Shown here piece by piece: positions 56,332 through 64,000 of a stretch of 64,000 bases of DNA. Below the pieces are notes generated by a model, which was not told the DNA's origin, did no database searches, and worked only from the letters and a program-made list of their open reading frames with translations. Source of the stretch: Nisaea sediminum (GTDB lineage: Bacteria; Pseudomonadota; Alphaproteobacteria; Thalassobaculales; Thalassobaculaceae); NCBI RefSeq assembly GCF_014904705.1, contig NZ_JACZCQ010000006.1, forward strand, positions 434,001 through 498,000, in the 5' to 3' direction. Within the stretch, counting starts at the first letter, position 1. Each line of letters begins with the position of its first letter. A program made the translations under genes and the position numbers.

Positions 56332-58716
56332 TCATCGCGCGTTGGCCCAGCCGGGCTCCTCGGCGTCGAGGGAGACGTTTGAATCGACGCCGTAATACTG
56401 GCCGTCATAGGCTTCGGCGCCGCCGTCGATCGATTGAATCCGGAGGTTGTTCTTCGATATCACGATTCCGGAGAGGTTCTCGCCGAGTTCGTAGATCTCC
56501 CGGATGGTCTGCTCCGCGGTTTCGCGGCGGGTCCGCTCCCACTCGATGACGAAGACCGTCGCGTCCACCTGCGGCACCAGGACCAGGGTATCGGACACAA
56601 CCGACGCCGGGCCGGAATCGATCACCGTGAAGTCGAAATTCTTCTCCGCGTACCGCAACAGCTCCGCCATGCGGCGCGACGCGAAATGATCGTCCGAGCT
56701 CGACATGACGCCGCCGGTTGCGACGTAATGGATTCCGAGACCGAGATCGAACTCGATCGCGTCCTCAATTTCCGCCTCGCCCTGCAGAAACTGCTTGAGG
56801 CCGCGGCTGGTATCCCCGTTGAGCTGTTTGGTGACCGTACCGCTGACCGTGTCGCAATCGATGATCAGGACACGCAAACCGGCGGAAACCGCATTGACGA
56901 CCAGGGCGAGCGCGATCGAGGACTTGCCCTCGCCGGCAATGGAGGAGGTGATCAGCACGGAGCGGATCGGCTTGCCCTCGCCGAGCAGGTTGAGCGCGGT
57001 GCGCAGCTTGCGGATGCCCTGGCCGGCAGCGGAGCCCGGGCGGCGGCGGACCAACTCGAACAGCGGCGTCTTCGCATCGCTCACATGCTGCGACAGCGGA
57101 ATGCTGGCAATCACGGGCAGGCCGGTCGCCTGTTCCACCTGCTTCGCGTTCTTGAAGCCTCGGATCAGGAAATCCATCAGCAGCGCGAGCAGCGCGGCGA
57201 GAATCATCGCCGCCAGGACCGAGGCAAGCACCGCCAGCTTTTTCTTCGGCGCGATCGGCACCCGGGGCGCTACGGCGCGGGAAATCACCTCGGCGCCGGC
57301 CTGCTCCGGCTCGCGCTGCTCGATATCCACCGCCGCCAGCCGGTTCAGCATGATCTCGTAGAGATTCTGGTTCGCGGCCACCTCGGCCTGGATCGCCCGG
57401 AGCGCGATTTCCGCCTCCGTCTGGCCTTCCATCGTTGCTTTCAGCTCCGAGACCGCGTTCTGCACGTTCGCCTCGCGCACCCGCGCGATCTCGGTCTCGT
57501 TGCGCATCGACTGCACGATCTTGCGCACCTCGCCCGCGATCGTCGTGCGCACGTCCTCCAGTTCCCGGCGGGTCTTGATGACGTCGGGATGGCCGTCGCG
57601 CAGGGTCGTCAGTTGTTCGGCGAGACGTTGCTGGATCCGCGATTCCTGGAGCCGCAGATTGTTGATGAGCTGGGAGGCGAGCACTGGCGCCAGACTTTCG
57701 GTACCGTCCTGCTGGTCTATCAGGAGCTGGACCTGACGCAGCCGCGCCTCGCGCTCCGCCCGTTCGGTGCTGGCCTGGATCAACTGATCGTTCAGCTTGA
57801 TGAGCTGCTGGCGCATCAATTCCGTGCCGCGCACGTCGAGCAGGCCTTCCTCGCGGCGGAAACGCTCGAGCTTCTCCTCCGACTGCAGGACCCGTTCCTG
57901 CAGCGCCGCGACCTGGTCGGTCAGCCATCGGCTGGACTGCCGCACCGCCTCGTCGCGCTGATCGCGCTTCTGTTCGAGAAACATGTCGGCGATGGTGTTC
58001 GGCACCAGCGCCGCGAGAGTCGCGTCGTTGCTCTGGAACTCGATGGTGATGACCCGCGAGAGCTGTTCCCCGTCGACCGTCAGCTGGTCGAGGAAAGTGT
58101 CGGTGACCTCGGCATAGAGCGCCTCGGGAGAAAGTTTCTCGGGCTCGCCGGACCCGGGCGAGGCGAGCTTGCCGAGATCGAGCCCGAGATTGTCGACCAG
58201 CCAGGCGTTGGCGGCCTCAGACCAGTGCGAGAGGGCCTTGTCGATATGCAGAATTGCGGCGAGTTCGCCCGCTCCGCTCTTGAGTTTGCCCCACACCGTG
58301 TCCGCTTCCGAACGCAGCGCCGGGTTGAACTCGGCAACCCGGTCCAGTTCCAGCTTGTCGATGACCTTCGATGCGAAGGCCCGCGACCTCAGATAGGCGG
58401 TCTCTGTCGGAAGGTTCGTGGTTCCGGTCCCGAGGCCCTGAGGCAGGGTGAGGCCCGGAATGTTGAAAGTCCCGCCAGGCTCGCTCATCTGCAGCTTGGT
58501 GCTGCCGGAGAAGACCGGCTTCATGGAGAACACGACGAGACCGGTCGCCAGCGGCACCAGGATCAGCACCGTCAGGATCAGCAGAAAGCGCCGCCGCATG
58601 ACGGAGACCAGCCGCCACAGATCGAAGGTCTCTCCGGTTTCCAGCGGATCGGCGAACAGCGCCGACGGCGCCTCGCCGCCGCGCCGTCCTCTCGGGAATG
58701 CCGTGACGTTCGCCAT
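56332..58716 (-). CDS. Wzc/GumC-type chain-length regulator with BY-kinase domain
   Basis: 794 residues from ATG at 58716 (MANVTAFPRGRRGGEAPS), eight bases after the upstream stop; the frame is open further upstream but that part shadows the Wza gene. Wzz domain: helix FLLILTVLILVPLATGLVVF, long periplasmic coiled coil (~residues 270-470), PRVPIAPKKKL and a second helix. Tyrosine-kinase domain: SSIAGEGKSSIALALV (Walker A, ~residue 590), VLIIDCDTVSG (Walker A'), FDFTVIDSGPA (Walker B). The tail has Tyr 770, 774 and 775, a short Tyr cluster for autophosphorylation. Walker A' lacks the usual DxDxR arginine. It controls polymer length and export together with Wza. Confidence 0.92.
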   Translation of the reverse strand: MANVTAFPRGRRGGEAPSALFADPLETGETFDLWRLVSVMRRRFLLILTVLILVPLATGLVVFSMKPVFSGSTKLQMSEPGGTFNIPGLTLPQGLGTGTTNLPTETAYLRSRAFASKVIDKLELDRVAEFNPALRSEADTVWGKLKSGAGELAAILHIDKALSHWSEAANAWLVDNLGLDLGKLASPGSGEPEKLSPEALYAEVTDTFLDQLTVDGEQLSRVITIEFQSNDATLAALVPNTIADMFLEQKRDQRDEAVRQSSRWLTDQVAALQERVLQSEEKLERFRREEGLLDVRGTELMRQQLIKLNDQLIQASTERAEREARLRQVQLLIDQQDGTESLAPVLASQLINNLRLQESRIQQRLAEQLTTLRDGHPDVIKTRRELEDVRTTIAGEVRKIVQSMRNETEIARVREANVQNAVSELKATMEGQTEAEIALRAIQAEVAANQNLYEIMLNRLAAVDIEQREPEQAGAEVISRAVAPRVPIAPKKKLAVLASVLAAMILAALLALLMDFLIRGFKNAKQVEQATGLPVIASIPLSQHVSDAKTPLFELVRRRPGSAAGQGIRKLRTALNLLGEGKPIRSVLITSSIAGEGKSSIALALVVNAVSAGLRVLIIDCDTVSGTVTKQLNGDTSRGLKQFLQGEAEIEDAIEFDLGLGIHYVATGGVMSSSDDHFASRRMAELLRYAEKNFDFTVIDSGPASVVSDTLVLVPQVDATVFVIEWERTRRETAEQTIREIYELGENLSGIVISKNNLRIQSIDGGAEAYDGQYYGVDSNVSLDAEEPGWANAR

Positions 58717-58724
58717 CCGCCCCC

Positions 58725-59312
58725 CTAGAACCAGCGCCGTTTGATCTCGATGACGTCGCCCGGATAGACCGAGGTATCGAGACTGACGTCGCGCACGGTC
58801 TGCCCGTGCTCCGTACGCCGGGTCAGCAGCACTTGCGACTTGGCCGCGCGGCGGGTAAATCCGCCGGCTTCGGCCACCGCCTTGCGCATGTTGAGACCGA
58901 GCACAAAATCGTAGCTCCCGGGTGTATTCACCTCGCCCAGCACGTAGAACGGCTGGTAGCGCGCGATCACGATATCGACCTTCGGATCGATGACAAACTG
59001 CCGGTCGACGATTTCGGTCACCAGCGCGCGCAGCTCCAGCGCGGTCTTGCCGCGGGCCTCGACCTTGCCGACCAGCGGCAGTTCCAGTTTTCCATCCTCG
59101 GCGATATCGACGATGGCGGAAAGTTCCTCGTGGCCGAACACGGTCACCGCGACCCGGTCGCCTTCGACCAGCCGGTATTCGGCGATGGTCGGTGTCGTGG
59201 GCGGCGGCAGTTCGTCGACTTCGGACGAGGCGCAGGCGGCAAGCGCGAGGCACAGCCCCAACAACGCGAGGGCCGTAAGCCGGTTCGATGCGAGAATGAG
59301 GTCAGACCACAT
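58725..59312 (-). CDS. Wza-type polysaccharide export lipoprotein
   Basis: 195 residues from ATG at 59312; an in-frame GTG three bases earlier gives 196, but AGGAG is better placed for the ATG. Lipoprotein signal peptide: LTALALLGLCLALAAC with the lipobox LAAC, so the mature protein starts at Cys. Then a Poly_export domain (YRLVEGDRVAVTVFGHEELS, GKLELPLVGKVEARGKT) and an SLBB-like segment (YVLGEVNTPGSYDFVLGLNM). It is shorter than E. coli Wza (one SLBB, no C-terminal helix), so the outer-membrane pore may need the barrel protein encoded just upstream. Confidence 0.92.
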   Translation of the reverse strand: MWSDLILASNRLTALALLGLCLALAACASSEVDELPPPTTPTIAEYRLVEGDRVAVTVFGHEELSAIVDIAEDGKLELPLVGKVEARGKTALELRALVTEIVDRQFVIDPKVDIVIARYQPFYVLGEVNTPGSYDFVLGLNMRKAVAEAGGFTRRAAKSQVLLTRRTEHGQTVRDVSLDTSVYPGDVIEIKRRWF

Positions 59313-59321
59313 CACTCTCTC

Positions 59322-60701
59322 CTAGAGCCGTCCGAGATTGAACGGATCGACGACGCCTTCGTCAATACGGCAGCAGAGCTTCATCCCGAGCCGGAAAGCG
59401 ACCGTGGTCGCCTCGAAATCGCGGCTCGCCACTGTCGAGTCGGACACCTCGTGCTCGAGGCTTAGGCCGGCGAAAAAGTACTCGTTGATGAGGTAAGTCG
59501 CCTTCAGACCGACCAGGTAATCGTCGTCCTCGCGCTCGATCTGCTGGAAGTCCTCGTTGGCGTAGGAGAAATAGGCGTTGAAGATGAGCTGGTCGAACGG
59601 GTCGTAGTCCAGCCCGGCATTGAAGCCGTGGGTGAGCTTCGTTCCAGAGGACGGATCGTCCGATTGCTGATTCTCGATCGCGGCGCCAGCCGTGAAGGTC
59701 ATGACGGGCGTGAGATTCCAGAGCAGCCCGGCGGAGGCAACGAAGTCCGTCTGCGGCGACCGCGAGCCTTCGTCGAAGATACGGTGCGACATCCCGACCC
59801 GGCCGGTGAAGGCGCTGACACCGGTCACGTCCCGCGCCGTTCCGACGGTCAGGGTAAGCCGGGTCGAATCCTGGTTTTGCGAGGCCTTCTCGACGAACAT
59901 CTCGCGCAACAGGCCCGGCGAGACAAAGAGATCGTATTCGCCGCCCGTCGAAACCCCCACGAGGCCGCGCAGGTTGAGGGACGTGCGGTCGAGCGAGCTC
60001 CGGTTGACGCCATCGGTCGGGTTGTAGTCCCGATGCAACACCTCGCCGACCACGCGGGAGAAGAGCCGGTCGTTCTGCCGGTCGTCGTAGGTCACGCCCG
60101 CGAGATACTGGTTATAGGTCAGCGGCTCGAACGCCGCGCCGGGATCGGCATCGTCGCCACGCCGGATGTGTCCGCGTTTGGCTTCGGCGAAACCGCGCGC
60201 GAAAAGCTCCTCGCCGAGATCGTAACGGCCCGCTGCGCCGAGACTGATGTCCGTGGTGTTCTCCCGGCTGGACTCCCCTACCCTCCGGTCGTCCACGCTA
60301 ACGATCAGCAGCGCCTCGTGATTGGTCCAGTTCGACCGGAGTGCGGCCGCGGCCTTCACTTCGGTGAAGCCGGAATCGATCTCGTTGTCGGTTGTGCGCA
60401 CGATATTGCTGTCATGACCCGCATCCACCGTCACGCGTGGAAAAAGATCGAAGCTGCCGCCGAGCCGGGCCGTATCCGAGGTATCCCCGGGCCGGGTCAG
60501 CATGTCGAGGGAAAGGCCGTAACTCTGGAAGTCGAGCCGCGGCCGCCCCTGGACCGACTCCTTGCCGGCGAGCTGTGCCGCGGCGGGAAGCGCGACGGTC
60601 GTGAGCGCGAGCAGGGCAAACGCCAGGCCGCCCAGCCCCTTGCCGGCTGACCAAACCGTGCGGCTCCGCCCGCACAGAAGCCACGATTGCGAAAAGTCCA
60701 T
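59322..60701 (-). CDS. outer-membrane beta-barrel protein of EPS locus
   Basis: 459 residues. A signal peptide (GGLAFALLALTTVALPAAAQ) follows a longer than usual N-region. The rest is a run of alternating amphipathic strands separated by polar turns (YDLGEELFARGFAEAKR, NAYFSYANEDFQQIE), matching the outer-membrane beta-barrel family (Pfam BBP2_2) found next to Wza in alphaproteobacterial EPS operons. It probably forms or assists the outer-membrane exit of the polysaccharide. It is the first gene of the - operon, with six bases to the Wza-type gene. Confidence 0.8.
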   Translation of the reverse strand: MDFSQSWLLCGRSRTVWSAGKGLGGLAFALLALTTVALPAAAQLAGKESVQGRPRLDFQSYGLSLDMLTRPGDTSDTARLGGSFDLFPRVTVDAGHDSNIVRTTDNEIDSGFTEVKAAAALRSNWTNHEALLIVSVDDRRVGESSRENTTDISLGAAGRYDLGEELFARGFAEAKRGHIRRGDDADPGAAFEPLTYNQYLAGVTYDDRQNDRLFSRVVGEVLHRDYNPTDGVNRSSLDRTSLNLRGLVGVSTGGEYDLFVSPGLLREMFVEKASQNQDSTRLTLTVGTARDVTGVSAFTGRVGMSHRIFDEGSRSPQTDFVASAGLLWNLTPVMTFTAGAAIENQQSDDPSSGTKLTHGFNAGLDYDPFDQLIFNAYFSYANEDFQQIEREDDDYLVGLKATYLINEYFFAGLSLEHEVSDSTVASRDFEATTVAFRLGMKLCCRIDEGVVDPFNLGRL

Positions 60702-61035
60702 GTGACCGGCCAGCTGATTCTATCCCGAACTCGGTTTGGCTGCGCTTAGGCAGCGCTTTAAAGTAGTCGAATTATCCATTGAAACAAAACATTTTTATGA
60801 GCATAGTTAGGTGACGTAACTCATGATGGCCACGGAAACGTAAAAATTTGGTGGCTTTTTATGTGAAAGTGCGTTTTTTCGCGGTAGAGATACCGCCCGG
60901 CCATCCTGAGCCTTTTCGATCGCACGCCGTCCGCGCCCCGCGGTTTCCGGTGATTTACCGGGTGCCTGCGCAATAGGCGGCATGGTAAGAAAGAGCCAGG
61001 GAAACGGCCCTACTGAGTTTTAAGCGGAGGACCGC
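60702..61035. other. divergent intergenic region, EPS export operon / GGDEF-EAL gene
   Basis: 334 bases, no gene seen. AT-rich from 60760 to 60880. It contains a GATAAT-like -10 on the - strand (60771-60776), a dyad AGTTA-N7-TAACT (60805-60821) and a perfect stem GCGGTA-GAGA-TACCGC (60881-60896). The ribosome site GGAGGA for the + gene is at 61026-61031. The dyads are good places for regulator binding, but none matches a site I can name. Confidence 0.5.
60881..60896. promoter_or_regulatory. perfect hairpin/dyad in the divergent region
   Basis: GCGGTA, loop GAGA, TACCGC, preceded on the + strand by GTTTTTTC. The T run is on the wrong side for a terminator of + transcripts, so an operator or a leader structure is more likely. 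Confidence 0.35.
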
Positions 61036-62280
61036 ATGGCGCTCAGCCAAGTCCAGAACCGAAATCGGGGCCCGAGCCAGGAATACCTGCTGCTCGACTA
61101 TCTGCAGCGCCTCGGACGGAACGTGGATGGCCGCATGGCCGTTCACATCCATCTGTCGCGCCTCCGCCCGCAGAACCGCCAGGACCACCATATCCGGATC
61201 GCGGCGGCGACCTTTGAGGGCATGGTCCAGAACTACGAGGGCCAGATCTTCATCCTGAGCAATTCGGATCTGTTCTTCGTCTGCAAGGACGCCACCGTCG
61301 AGGATATCGACGCGGCGATCATGAAGGTCCGCTATCTCTTCTCCGAGGACCCGCTCTCCCAGGGCGACGAGGAGGAAGACCTCGCCCGATTCTGTTCCTG
61401 GTACAATGTCGCGACCCAGTACGAGGACCTGCTGGAGCTGGTCAAGCAGATGCACCGCGAGCGTGAGCGCAAGTCGCGGCTCGCCGTCAGCGCCGACCAG
61501 AAGGTCGATCCGCGGACCAAGGGTTCGCGCAAGCCGCTCGATCCGGAGCAGCTCGGCAAGCTCGAATCCTTCCTGCAGCGCGCCGACCTCTCCAATCTGA
61601 TGCGCCGCCAGCCGGTCTGCGCCCTGACGCCGAACAACCCCAATCCGCAGCCGGTCTTCCGCGAGCTCTTCATCTCGATCCACGACCTGCAGCAGACGGT
61701 ACTGCCGGAATTCGACCTCGCCTCGAATCTCTGGCTCTTCCAGCACCTGACCCAGACGCTCGACGCGCGGATGCTATCGTTGCTGATCCGTAACGACGAC
61801 AGCTCGATCGCGAGTTCCTTCAGCGTCAATCTGAACGTGCAGACGATCCTCTCGCCGCCCTTCCTGAACTTCGACTCGAGCCTGAAGGCGGTCGCCCGCG
61901 GTACCGTCGTGATCGAGCTGCAGAAGATCGACATCTTCGGTGACATGGGCGCCTACATGTTCGCGCGCGACTTCATGCGCGAGCGCGGCTACCGCATCTG
62001 TCTCGACGGGCTGAACCATCTCACACTGCAGTTCATCGACCGCGAACGGCTCGGCCTCGACCTCCTGAAGCTGATCTGGAGCCCGGACATGGCCGACGAC
62101 ATGTCGGGCGCCCGGACCACGGAACTGAAGGAACATGTCGACCGCTGCGGCCGTGCCCGCATCATCCTGACCCGCTGCGACAGCGACGAGGCGGTACGCT
62201 TCGGCCAGTCTCTCGGGATCACGATGTTCCAAGGCCGCTATATCGACAAGCTGCTGACCTCGGAAGGCCGGGTGGTGTAA
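61036..62280 (+). CDS. degenerate GGDEF-EAL domain protein
   Basis: 414 residues; GGAGGA ribosome site five bases before the ATG. Residues ~35-115 resemble a GGDEF fold with SNSDLFF where GGDEF should be. Residues ~215-410 follow an EAL fold, but the catalytic elements are lost. ELFIS replaces EALxR, VVIELQK has only one of the two acidic residues, LDGLN replaces the DDFG metal site, and TRCD stands where EGVE is expected. A conserved Asn (SVNLN), a Lys (LDLLKLIW) and Gln (MFQGRY) remain. It should therefore not make or cleave c-di-GMP, but it may still bind nucleotide or protein partners. Its position next to the EPS operon hints at a role in matrix control (inference). Confidence 0.75.
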   Translation: MALSQVQNRNRGPSQEYLLLDYLQRLGRNVDGRMAVHIHLSRLRPQNRQDHHIRIAAATFEGMVQNYEGQIFILSNSDLFFVCKDATVEDIDAAIMKVRYLFSEDPLSQGDEEEDLARFCSWYNVATQYEDLLELVKQMHRERERKSRLAVSADQKVDPRTKGSRKPLDPEQLGKLESFLQRADLSNLMRRQPVCALTPNNPNPQPVFRELFISIHDLQQTVLPEFDLASNLWLFQHLTQTLDARMLSLLIRNDDSSIASSFSVNLNVQTILSPPFLNFDSSLKAVARGTVVIELQKIDIFGDMGAYMFARDFMRERGYRICLDGLNHLTLQFIDRERLGLDLLKLIWSPDMADDMSGARTTELKEHVDRCGRARIILTRCDSDEAVRFGQSLGITMFQGRYIDKLLTSEGRVV

Positions 62281-62324
62281 GGCCACCCGCGCGCCCTTCA
62301 GGCCCTTGCACCCGCTACTCCGTC

Positions 62325-62350
62325 GTCATTCCCGCAAACGCGGGGATGAC
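62325..62350. repeat. palindromic repeat / hairpin between convergent genes
   Basis: GTCATTCCCGC, loop AAAC, GCGGGGATGAC: an 11-bp stem with one G/T mismatch. The core GTCATTCCCGC is typical of dispersed palindromic (REP-like) elements in many proteobacterial genomes. It may also serve as the terminator between the EAL-like gene and regA. Confidence 0.6.
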
Positions 62351-62376
62351 AACCTTTATAAGGAGCGGAAGGTGAA

Positions 62377-62931
62377 CTACCCCCGCGGCGCGTGCTTGTT
62401 CAGGATGCGCTGCAGGGTGCGGCGGTGCATGCGCAGGCGCCGGGCGGTTTCGGAGACGTTGCGGCCGCATTGCTCGAAGACCCGCTGGATATGCTCCCAG
62501 CGCACCCGGTCGGCGGACATCGGATTGTCCGGCGGCGGGGGCAGCGCTTCCTCGTGATCCAAAAGCGCGGCGGCGACGGCATCGGCGTCGGCCGGCTTCG
62601 GCAGGTAATCGACCGCGCCCGCCTTCACCGCGGCGACCGCGGTCGCGATATTACCGTAGCCGGTCAGCATGATGATGCGGGCATCCGGATTGGCCTCGCG
62701 CAGTGCGGTCACCACATCGAGGCCGCTGCCGTCGGTCAGCCGCATGTCGAGCACCGCATAGGACGGCGCATCGTTCTTCACCGCCTCCAGTCCCTCGGCC
62801 ACCGAGCCGGCGCTGGTCACGCTGAAACCGCGCTTCTCCATCGCCCGCACCAGCCGGTTGCGGAACGGCTCGTCATCGTCGAGCACAAGCAATTTCCGGG
62901 TCTCGTCGACCCCGATCTGATCGTCAGTCAC
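62377..62931 (-). CDS. regA: RegA/PrrA/ActR-type response regulator
   Basis: 184 residues, the usual length of this family. Receiver domain with LLVLDDDEPFRNRLVRAMEK (acidic pair), phosphoacceptor in YAVLDMRLTDGSGL, Thr in IIMLTGYGNIATAVAAVKAG, and Lys in VDYLPKPADADAV. After a Pro-rich linker (PPPPDN), a Fis-type helix-turn-helix: RVRWEHIQRVFEQCGRNVSE and TARRLRMHRRTLQRILNKHA. This architecture is specific to the redox regulators RegA/PrrA/ActR, which bind DNA and adjust photosynthesis, respiration, nitrogen and carbon genes. It lies 65 bases downstream of its sensor gene. Confidence 0.93.
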   Translation of the reverse strand: MTDDQIGVDETRKLLVLDDDEPFRNRLVRAMEKRGFSVTSAGSVAEGLEAVKNDAPSYAVLDMRLTDGSGLDVVTALREANPDARIIMLTGYGNIATAVAAVKAGAVDYLPKPADADAVAAALLDHEEALPPPPDNPMSADRVRWEHIQRVFEQCGRNVSETARRLRMHRRTLQRILNKHAPRG

Positions 62932-62996
62932 CTAGCGTCTCCGCCATTCGGGCCGGTCCGGCCCCTTTCCGGTTAATAAAGGAAAACTGCGTGGGG

Positions 62997-64000
62997 TCAA
63001 GAATCCGTCACCCCGGCCTCCAGGTCGGACCGGAGCCAGCGAATCGCCACGCGGGCTCCGCCCTCGGCCCGGTTGGAGAAGGAAAGCGTGGCGCCACCAC
63101 GTTCCAGCAGCGTCTTCGCGATGAAGATGCCGAGCCCCATATGACCGTCCTTGCCGGACCGGCTGGAGACATAGGGTTCGCCCAACCGGTCGAGCACAAG
63201 GGGTGAGAAACCCGGCCCGTCATCCTCGATGATGACCGATGCCATGCTGTCGTCCCAATAGACCGTGATCTCGACCGTCTCCGCGGCGAACTGGACGGCG
63301 TTCTGGACCAGCGTGCCGATCCCCTGGTTCATCTCCGGCGTCAGCACCACGCGCGGCTGGTCCGCGGCAACCGTTTCCTCCGCGTCAGCCGGTTCGAGAT
63401 CGAGATCGAGCGCGCCGCCCGGCCCGTGCTGCTCCACGATCACGACGATATCGTCACGCTGATGCGGTGCGGCGGCGGTCTCGACCGCGGCGCTGAAGGG
63501 AACGGTCTTGAACGGACCCGGCGTGTCCTGATCCGGCCGGCGGGAGAATTCCGTCAGGATATCCCGGCAACGCGCGGTCTCGCTCAGCAGCAGATCCAGA
63601 TCCTCCCGCCATTCGCTGTCCTCGGGAATATCCTTGCGCAGCTCGCGGGCGACGACGGCGATGGTGCTGAGCGGTGTTCCGAGCTCATGGGCTGCCGCGG
63701 CGGCGAGCCCGCCGAGGGCGGAAAGCTGCTGCTCGCGGGAGAGCGCGAGGCGGGTGGCGGCAAAGGCGTCCGACATGCGCCGCGCGTCCCGGCTGACGCG
63801 GTAGGTGTAGCCGGCGATGAAGAGGGTGGCGATGACGATCGCGGCCCAGAGGCCGAAGACGTAGATGTCCGGCAGCTCCAGACCGTCGCCTGGCCAAGGC
63901 AGCGGCCGATGGACCACCGCGAGGGCGGATGCCGAAACCAGGGCGAGGAAGCTCAGCCAGACGGTCGCCCGCCCGGAAAGGATGGTCGCCGAGACCGTGA
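62997..64000 (-). CDS. regB: RegB/PrrB/ActS-type redox sensor histidine kinase (3' part)
   Basis: Frame enters from the right edge, so the N-terminal membrane domain is only partly present (helices near VWLSFLALVSASALAVV and YVFGLWAAIVIATLFIAGY). Then a dimerisation helix with the phospho-His in AAAAHELGTPLSTIAVVARE. A Cys 40 residues later (ETARCRDILTEFS) matches the distance between His225 and the redox-active Cys265 of Rhodobacter capsulatus RegB. The ATPase domain has NQGIGTLVQNAVQFA, DDGPGF, and GHMGLGIFIAKTLLE. It senses redox or quinone state and phosphorylates RegA. An internal GTG at 63917 is not the true start, since the frame continues upstream. Confidence 0.9.
   Translation of the reverse strand, partial: TVSATILSGRATVWLSFLALVSASALAVVHRPLPWPGDGLELPDIYVFGLWAAIVIATLFIAGYTYRVSRDARRMSDAFAATRLALSREQQLSALGGLAAAAAHELGTPLSTIAVVARELRKDIPEDSEWREDLDLLLSETARCRDILTEFSRRPDQDTPGPFKTVPFSAAVETAAAPHQRDDIVVIVEQHGPGGALDLDLEPADAEETVAADQPRVVLTPEMNQGIGTLVQNAVQFAAETVEITVYWDDSMASVIIEDDGPGFSPLVLDRLGEPYVSSRSGKDGHMGLGIFIAKTLLERGGATLSFSNRAEGGARVAIRWLRSDLEAGVTDS

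Noticed and set aside
58717-59253. N-terminal extension of the Wzc frame up to 59253
   Set aside because: The extra residues are Arg/Gly-rich and only mirror the Wza-type gene in another frame. The natural start MANVTAF at 58716 directly follows that gene.

Overview
The window is a GC-rich bacterial chromosome segment that looks alphaproteobacterial, probably a marine Rhodospirillales-like lineage. This rests on a RegB/RegA (PrrBA/ActSR) type redox two-component pair, a SPINDLY-type GT41 protein, heptose-based LPS genes, and the style of the very large Asp/Gly/Asn-rich RTX proteins. The taxonomic placement is inference from gene content only.

Layout. Bases 1-3476 hold the 3' end of a GT41 protein on the + strand and, on the - strand, an apparent gmhA-hldE-cupin run for ADP-heptose synthesis. 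Bases 3863-44191 hold four same-strand genes for acidic calcium-binding-repeat proteins of 5185, 5234, 1249 and 1208 residues; only a small glutathione transferase gene on the opposite strand (19472-20143) interrupts them. All four lack a classical signal peptide, start RTX repeats close to the N-terminus, and end in eight tandem ~48-residue FG-GAP/VCBS-like repeats (DFNGDG...VSVWEMDG), predicted to form a beta-propeller. Three of the four end in the same GLTGNLWxDLV tail.

Bases 44224-60701 form an exopolysaccharide (Wzx/Wzy) locus. It has a flippase (-), two unrecognised + strand genes, a small methyltransferase (-), a tightly overlapped six-gene + operon (GT2, Wzy-like polymerase/ligase, two GT4, WecG/TagA-type GT26, NAD-dependent epimerase) and a convergent four-gene - operon (outer-membrane barrel, Wza, Wzc-type BY-kinase, polyprenyl-phosphate sugar transferase). 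Bases 61036-64000 hold a degenerate GGDEF-EAL protein and the RegA/RegB pair, with RegB running off the window end.

How the parts may work together (inference). The polysaccharide operons would build and export a capsule or EPS. The giant calcium-binding proteins, presumably exported by a type I system encoded elsewhere, would be surface or matrix proteins. The degenerate c-di-GMP-type protein and the redox sensor lie next to the export operon, but their control of it is not shown by sequence.

The most interesting part is the four-gene RTX-propeller array. It shows repeat expansion at several scales: 38 copies of a 21-bp unit, 10 of a 27-bp unit, 21 copies of a larger module, and a perfect 474-bp tandem duplication. 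It also carries a recurring ~85-residue non-RTX spacer module (16 copies by my count) and a 22-bp upstream motif shared by the two giant genes.
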